NCBI GenBank assembly: GCA_044238845.1
Contig: JBIICN010000001.1
Coordinates: 117,425-181,424 of the forward strand
From: UBA4416 sp044238845
GTDB taxonomy: Bacteria; Bacteroidota; Bacteroidia; B-17B0; Aurantibacillaceae
Direction of reading: 5' to 3'
Length of the DNA: 64,000 bases
Below are positions 60,885 to 64,000 of the stretch, piece after piece (position 1 is the stretch's first letter; the number at the start of each line of letters is the position of its first letter). A program made the position numbers and the translations under genes. The notes under the pieces were generated by a model. The model worked only from the letters and a program-made list of their open reading frames with translations. It made no database searches and was not told the origin of the DNA.

Positions 60885-61967
60885 TTATAATCTTCTAAAT
60901 AAATCTTTAATATAATCCATGGTAGCAATTTCTTTGTAATTATCTCCAAATGCGTGATTCCACATAAATGGTAAATTATAAGATACTTGAGCCATAGCTG
61001 TAATTTGTTCTTCTGTCCACTCTTTACTTAAATTTTTTGGTAATACAATTTTATGCCTTTCAATCATTTGCATAAACTCGCTATGTCCTTTTAAGTAAAT
61101 ATCTCCTAAGTGTTGAAATATTAAACAATTTGCATAACAGTGACGAGTTCCTAAAACCATGGATAAACCGTAACTTAAAGCATGGCATACTCCTACTTCA
61201 CTATACGTTAAACTCAAACCGCCCATTAAAGAAGCGACCATTAATTTATCATCGTTTTCAGGAGTACGACCAGCATTTTCTCCTAAATACACTTCTCTAC
61301 AAAGCTTTAACGATTGCTCGCCATAAGCTAAACTAAAAGCATTATTACGAATACCAGTTTCTGATTCAATACAATGAATGTAAGTATCCATTCCAGTATA
61401 AAACCACCAATCTGTTGGCACAGAAGCAATTAATTCTGGATCTAAAATCACTTGATTAAAAACGGTCCAATCACATTTTAAACCTAATTTTTTTTCTGGT
61501 CCTGTTAATACAGCTGTCATTGATACCTCAGCACCAGTCCCAGAAATTGTAGGCACACCTAAATGATAAATTCCAGGTTTCTTTACTAAGTTTAATCCTT
61601 GATATAAAGTGGATGAACCTTCATTGGTTAGCATTAATGATAAAGCTTTGGCTATATCCATAATACTACCGCCTCCAATTCCAATCACACCGCTTGGTAA
61701 ACCTTGCTTTGCTAATATTTCATCACGTAATGAATCAATTTGCTCAGTTTTAGGTTCATGAGGATCAACATCTATGTAATAGATTAAATCTTCTGGTTTG
61801 TTTTGTAATTTGTTTGATAAAGGTTTTCCTTTAAAGTAATTATCCACTACATAAACAAAGTAGTTTTTATTTTCCTCACGAATTGGTTCAACCGTTTCTG
61901 CTAATTGCGCAAACGAACCACGACCGTAAGTTACTTTATCAATGTTTTTAAAATTTTTGTGTTGCAT
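60885..61967 (-). CDS. kdnB: 3-deoxy-alpha-D-manno-octulosonate 8-oxidase
   Basis: The 360-residue protein is an iron-containing alcohol dehydrogenase. It has GVIGIGGGSIMDIAKALS (NAD-binding), the metal-ligand Asp/His in GMDTYIHCIES and two further His in GVCHALSYG and TRHCYAN. Its length and neighbours match KdnB of Shewanella oneidensis, which oxidises the 8-hydroxyl of Kdo to a ketone before the transaminase KdnA acts. The transaminase gene lies 94 bases upstream on the same strand. A plain alcohol dehydrogenase is less likely because of the clustering with kdsA. Confidence 0.88.
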   Translation of the reverse strand: MQHKNFKNIDKVTYGRGSFAQLAETVEPIREENKNYFVYVVDNYFKGKPLSNKLQNKPEDLIYYIDVDPHEPKTEQIDSLRDEILAKQGLPSGVIGIGGGSIMDIAKALSLMLTNEGSSTLYQGLNLVKKPGIYHLGVPTISGTGAEVSMTAVLTGPEKKLGLKCDWTVFNQVILDPELIASVPTDWWFYTGMDTYIHCIESETGIRNNAFSLAYGEQSLKLCREVYLGENAGRTPENDDKLMVASLMGGLSLTYSEVGVCHALSYGLSMVLGTRHCYANCLIFQHLGDIYLKGHSEFMQMIERHKIVLPKNLSKEWTEEQITAMAQVSYNLPFMWNHAFGDNYKEIATMDYIKDLFRRL

Positions 61968-62021
61968 TCTATAATTTTTAATTTGTACTTAATAGTAAAA
62001 TGACATTATTCATTTTTAGTT

Positions 62022-62058
62022 TGAGATTGCTTCGTCGTTTCCTCCTCGCAATAACGAA
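62022..62058. repeat. ATTGCTTCGTCG...CCTCCTCGCAAT-type repeat
   Basis: The spacer between kdnA and kdnB holds ATTGC and GCAAT ends around TTCGTCGTTTCCTCCTC. It resembles a repeat found widely in bacterial intergenic DNA (general knowledge). Only one copy is in this window. Confidence 0.6.
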
Positions 62059-62061
62059 CAA

Positions 62062-63270
62062 TTAAGCATTAACAGGCTTTAAAGCCTTAGTAGCACATTC
62101 AGAAATTTTAGCAGCTAAGGTTTTTAATTCTTCCTCTGTCCAAGTACAACGAATACCAAAAGAAATTAAACGACCTACAACCGCTTGAGTTTTTGGAATA
62201 TCTAAATTATTATAATCTTGAGGTGCGCCTAGTAATTGAATTGGCAATTTAGAAGCTGTTTTCAAACCCTTGATATGTTCCCATTGATTAATAAAGTGAT
62301 ACATGTTTGTGAACCAATAATTAAATCCACCAACACCCGCTTTATTAAATTCATCAACTGTACGTTTAGCAGTTTCTGTATCTGGCATTAAGATGTTTAA
62401 AAATGTTCCCGAATCTCCATTATCATCCCCTAATTTAGAAAAGCTAATACCTTCTACTTTAGATAATTCTTTTTGTAAGAAAGCCTTGTTTTTTAAGTTA
62501 GCTTCTTTGATAGCAGGTACTTTACGAGTTTGCGCAGCACCAACCGCCGCATGTAATTCAGAAATACGGTAATTGAAACCAATGATAGGGTGATTTTCCA
62601 TACCACGATTATTTCCAACATGGTCGTGACCATGATCGCAGTAACTATCTGCTAATTTGTAAATAGCTTCGTCGTTAGTCACAAAAATACCGCCTTCACC
62701 TGCTGTAGCAATTTTAAAGAAATCGAAAGAGTATGCACCAGCGCTACCAAATAAACCTGTGGCAGTTCCTTTATAAGAAGCTGCAAATGCTTGACCTGCA
62801 TCTTCTACTAGTTTTAAATTATGCTCTTTTACAACAGCCATAATTTCATCCATGTTAGCGTTTCCGCCACACATATGAACTAAACAAACAGCTTTTGTTT
62901 TTGGAGTAATTGCTTTTTTAATACCTTCTGCACTTAAGCATAAAGTTTCATCAATCTCAGCAAATACAGGTAAAGCACCAAGCATTAATACTGCTTCAAT
63001 CGTAGCAATGTATGTAAAAGGCGGACAAATTACTTCATCACCTGTTCCAATACCACTTGCTGCTAATGCTGCTAAAATAGCTGCAGAACCATTAGAGACT
63101 GCTAATGCATATTTTGCTCCTGTTATTTTTTTTGCTTCAGCTTCAAAATCTTTTGCTTTCCAAATATTATTACGTTGTGCATCATGATTAAAACGGAACA
63201 TAATTCCTGTTGATAACACATCTTCAATTTCTTTGCGCTCTTCTGCGCCAAATAATTCAGTTCCTGGCAT
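62062..63270 (-). CDS. kdnA: 8-amino-3,8-dideoxy-alpha-D-manno-octulosonate transaminase
   Basis: The 402-residue protein is a DegT/DnrJ/EryC1-type PLP aminotransferase. The N-terminal MPGTELFGAEERKEIEDVL is followed by ALAVSNGSAAILAAL and EDAGQAFAASYKG, and the PLP-lysine is in FDFFKIATAGEGG (about K186). The combination with kdnB and kdsA on the same strand matches KdnA, which transfers an amino group to the 8-keto-Kdo made by KdnB. Kdo8N changes the charge of the lipopolysaccharide core. It is separated from the upstream hypothetical gene by 31 bases. An ordinary sugar aminotransferase is a possible alternative. Confidence 0.88.
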   Translation of the reverse strand: MPGTELFGAEERKEIEDVLSTGIMFRFNHDAQRNNIWKAKDFEAEAKKITGAKYALAVSNGSAAILAALAASGIGTGDEVICPPFTYIATIEAVLMLGALPVFAEIDETLCLSAEGIKKAITPKTKAVCLVHMCGGNANMDEIMAVVKEHNLKLVEDAGQAFAASYKGTATGLFGSAGAYSFDFFKIATAGEGGIFVTNDEAIYKLADSYCDHGHDHVGNNRGMENHPIIGFNYRISELHAAVGAAQTRKVPAIKEANLKNKAFLQKELSKVEGISFSKLGDDNGDSGTFLNILMPDTETAKRTVDEFNKAGVGGFNYWFTNMYHFINQWEHIKGLKTASKLPIQLLGAPQDYNNLDIPKTQAVVGRLISFGIRCTWTEEELKTLAAKISECATKALKPVNA

Positions 63271-63301
63271 TGTGTTGATTTTTAGTTATTTGTATAAATA
63301 T

Positions 63302-63763
63302 TTAATTTGGTAAAAATTCAAAGGTATTCAGTTCATCAATTACTCCGAAGTTTACAGAAGACATCTTTCCGTTTTCGTAATAACAATCTAAACCAGCTTC
63401 ATCAAAGCTTAAACGTTTTTCGCCCCAATCTTGCTTTTCAGTATCGGTAAGTGTGTAGTTATGTTCTTTCATTAAATCAATTAATTGTTGCTCATTTAAT
63501 GAAAATAATACCTTCCCAAACAATAATGTTTCTTCATTATCAACCTCAACACTTCCAAATTTCATAGCGTTCTTATTATCAAAAAACAAAGAAAACCCAG
63601 AGTCCCAATAGTGATAAACAGTACAAGAGGTCTCTAATATAGAATCATCTAATACTTGAATTTCCTCTGGTTTACCAAAAACTAGCTCAGCATCAACAGC
63701 CGATACGCCAAAATTTAATGTGCAGAATCCTTTTAATAGATTTATTTGAGGTGTGAAGTCCAT
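63302..63763 (-). CDS. Small hypothetical protein
   Basis: From ATG 63763 the protein has 153 residues: MDFTPQINLLKGFCTLNFGV, then LVFGKPEEIQVLDD, a beta-rich core (CTVYHYWDSGFSLFFDNKNAMKFGSVEVDNEETLLFG), SLNEQQLIDLMKEHNYTL and a C-terminal DCYYENGKMSSVNFG. No signal peptide is seen and no family is recognised. An upstream ATG at 63806-63808 would add 15 hydrophobic residues (MTCIYWLLELFLWSV); I prefer the shorter start. It lies upstream of kdnA on the same strand and may be cotranscribed with it. Confidence 0.72.
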   Translation of the reverse strand: MDFTPQINLLKGFCTLNFGVSAVDAELVFGKPEEIQVLDDSILETSCTVYHYWDSGFSLFFDNKNAMKFGSVEVDNEETLLFGKVLFSLNEQQLIDLMKEHNYTLTDTEKQDWGEKRLSFDEAGLDCYYENGKMSSVNFGVIDELNTFEFLPN

Positions 63764-63838
63764 AACTGACCATAAAAATAACTCTAATAGCCAGTAAATG
63801 CAAGTCAAGAAAATAATTTAAAAAAAATATAAAAAAAA

Positions 63839-63870
63839 TTTTGCTAGTATAAAAATCGTTTATATATTTG
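63839..63870 (+). promoter_or_regulatory. Consensus promoter of the tRNA-Lys gene
   Basis: TTTTG (63839-63843) and TATATTTG (63863-63870) are spaced by 19 bases, an exact match to the Bacteroidota sigma consensus. Transcription from about 63876 precedes the tRNA by about 30 bases. Confidence 0.8.
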
Positions 63871-63905
63871 CAGCCCGAAAAGGTAGAAACGTTCTTAAAT
63901 TTTAT

Positions 63906-63978
63906 GATTCTGTAGCTCAGTTGGTAGAGCAATACACTTTTAATGTATGGGCCCTGGGTTCGAGTCCCAGCAGGATCA
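63906..63978 (+). tRNA. tRNA-Lys (anticodon TTT)
   Basis: The acceptor stem GATTCTG (63906-63912) pairs with CAGGATC (63971-63977), with one T-G pair. The D arm has AGCTCAGTTGGTAGAGC, the anticodon stem ATACA/TGTAT encloses the loop CTTTTAA (anticodon TTT, lysine), and the T arm CTGGG/CCCAG contains TTCGAGT. A single discriminator A ends the gene and CCA is not fully encoded. No selenocysteine or other features. The end of the window cuts off any further tRNA genes. Confidence 0.96.
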
Positions 63979-64000
63979 CCTCGTGGGACTGATTAGAGAA

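Overview
This window is chromosomal DNA from a member of the phylum Bacteroidota, probably a free-living aquatic or soil lineage. Four things support this. (1) Base composition is strongly AT-rich, and upstream regions carry the Bacteroidota sigma factor motif TAnnTTTG instead of Shine-Dalgarno sequences. (2) Several secreted proteins end in type IX secretion (T9SS) sorting domains: one of type B at 7519-11373, and type A at 16901-17821, 40635-44273, 44404-47943 and 59053-59958. (3) The gliding/T9SS lipoprotein GldD and a PorE-like TPR/propeller/OmpA protein are present. (4) Many lineage-typical families occur (DUF4421, DUF4476, outer-membrane barrels, two-component-type propellers). The genus cannot be fixed from the sequence. 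No rRNA, CRISPR array, prophage or insertion sequence was seen.

Layout. 1-2.1 kb: the 5' part of a UvrD/PcrA-type helicase gene, ssb and an outer-membrane barrel gene. 2.3-7.4 kb: minus-strand genes for a metallo-hydrolase, a DUF2279 protein, an alpha/beta hydrolase, a YihY/BrkB membrane protein and a fatty-acid-hydroxylase-type enzyme. 7.5-11.4 kb: a giant glycine-rich, Ig-repeat type B T9SS adhesin. 11.5-15.4 kb: a GT39-like glycosyltransferase, an EamA transporter, DUF423 and DUF4476. 15.4-22.4 kb: plus-strand saccharopine dehydrogenase-like enzyme, a secreted protein, yebC, recJ and a probably accessory AlbA_2/ATPase regulator. 22.6-27.7 kb: minus-strand dtd, a DsbD-like reductase with a separate DsbD-alpha-like protein, and sppA. 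27.8-31.6 kb: folK, a deoxynucleoside kinase, an OmpA protein and an RluA-family synthase. 31.6-37.0 kb: minus-strand envelope genes and an ABC-F ATPase. 37.1-52.5 kb: plus-strand pruA, a STAS-like protein, an outer-membrane barrel, ubiX, two giant T9SS proteins, a propeller/SpoIIE phosphatase and DUF4421. 52.6-57 kb: AMP nucleosidase, a lone HsdR-N-like nuclease domain, an M23/LysM peptidase, gldD and gpsA. 57-64 kb: a DnaQ-like exonuclease, dihydrofolate reductase, a 17-residue-repeat beta-flower protein, a T9SS protein, the kdsA-kdnB-kdnA set and tRNA-Lys.

Themes. Most genes are housekeeping or cell-surface genes. The clearest pathway is kdsA-kdnB-kdnA, which predicts that the lipopolysaccharide inner core carries 8-amino-8-deoxy-Kdo in place of, or beside, Kdo. 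The most unusual non-coding signal is a set of different short palindromic repeat families in the intergenic spacers. Two of them sit inside a longer CGCAAAG-type repeat. Other points worth checking are a TTATTTGA site cluster beside the AlbA_2 gene, a 38-codon probable gene remnant, a small ORF just behind an exact promoter motif, and several genes whose promoter motif abuts the start codon. I saw no wholly new multi-gene system, and the findings are scored accordingly.
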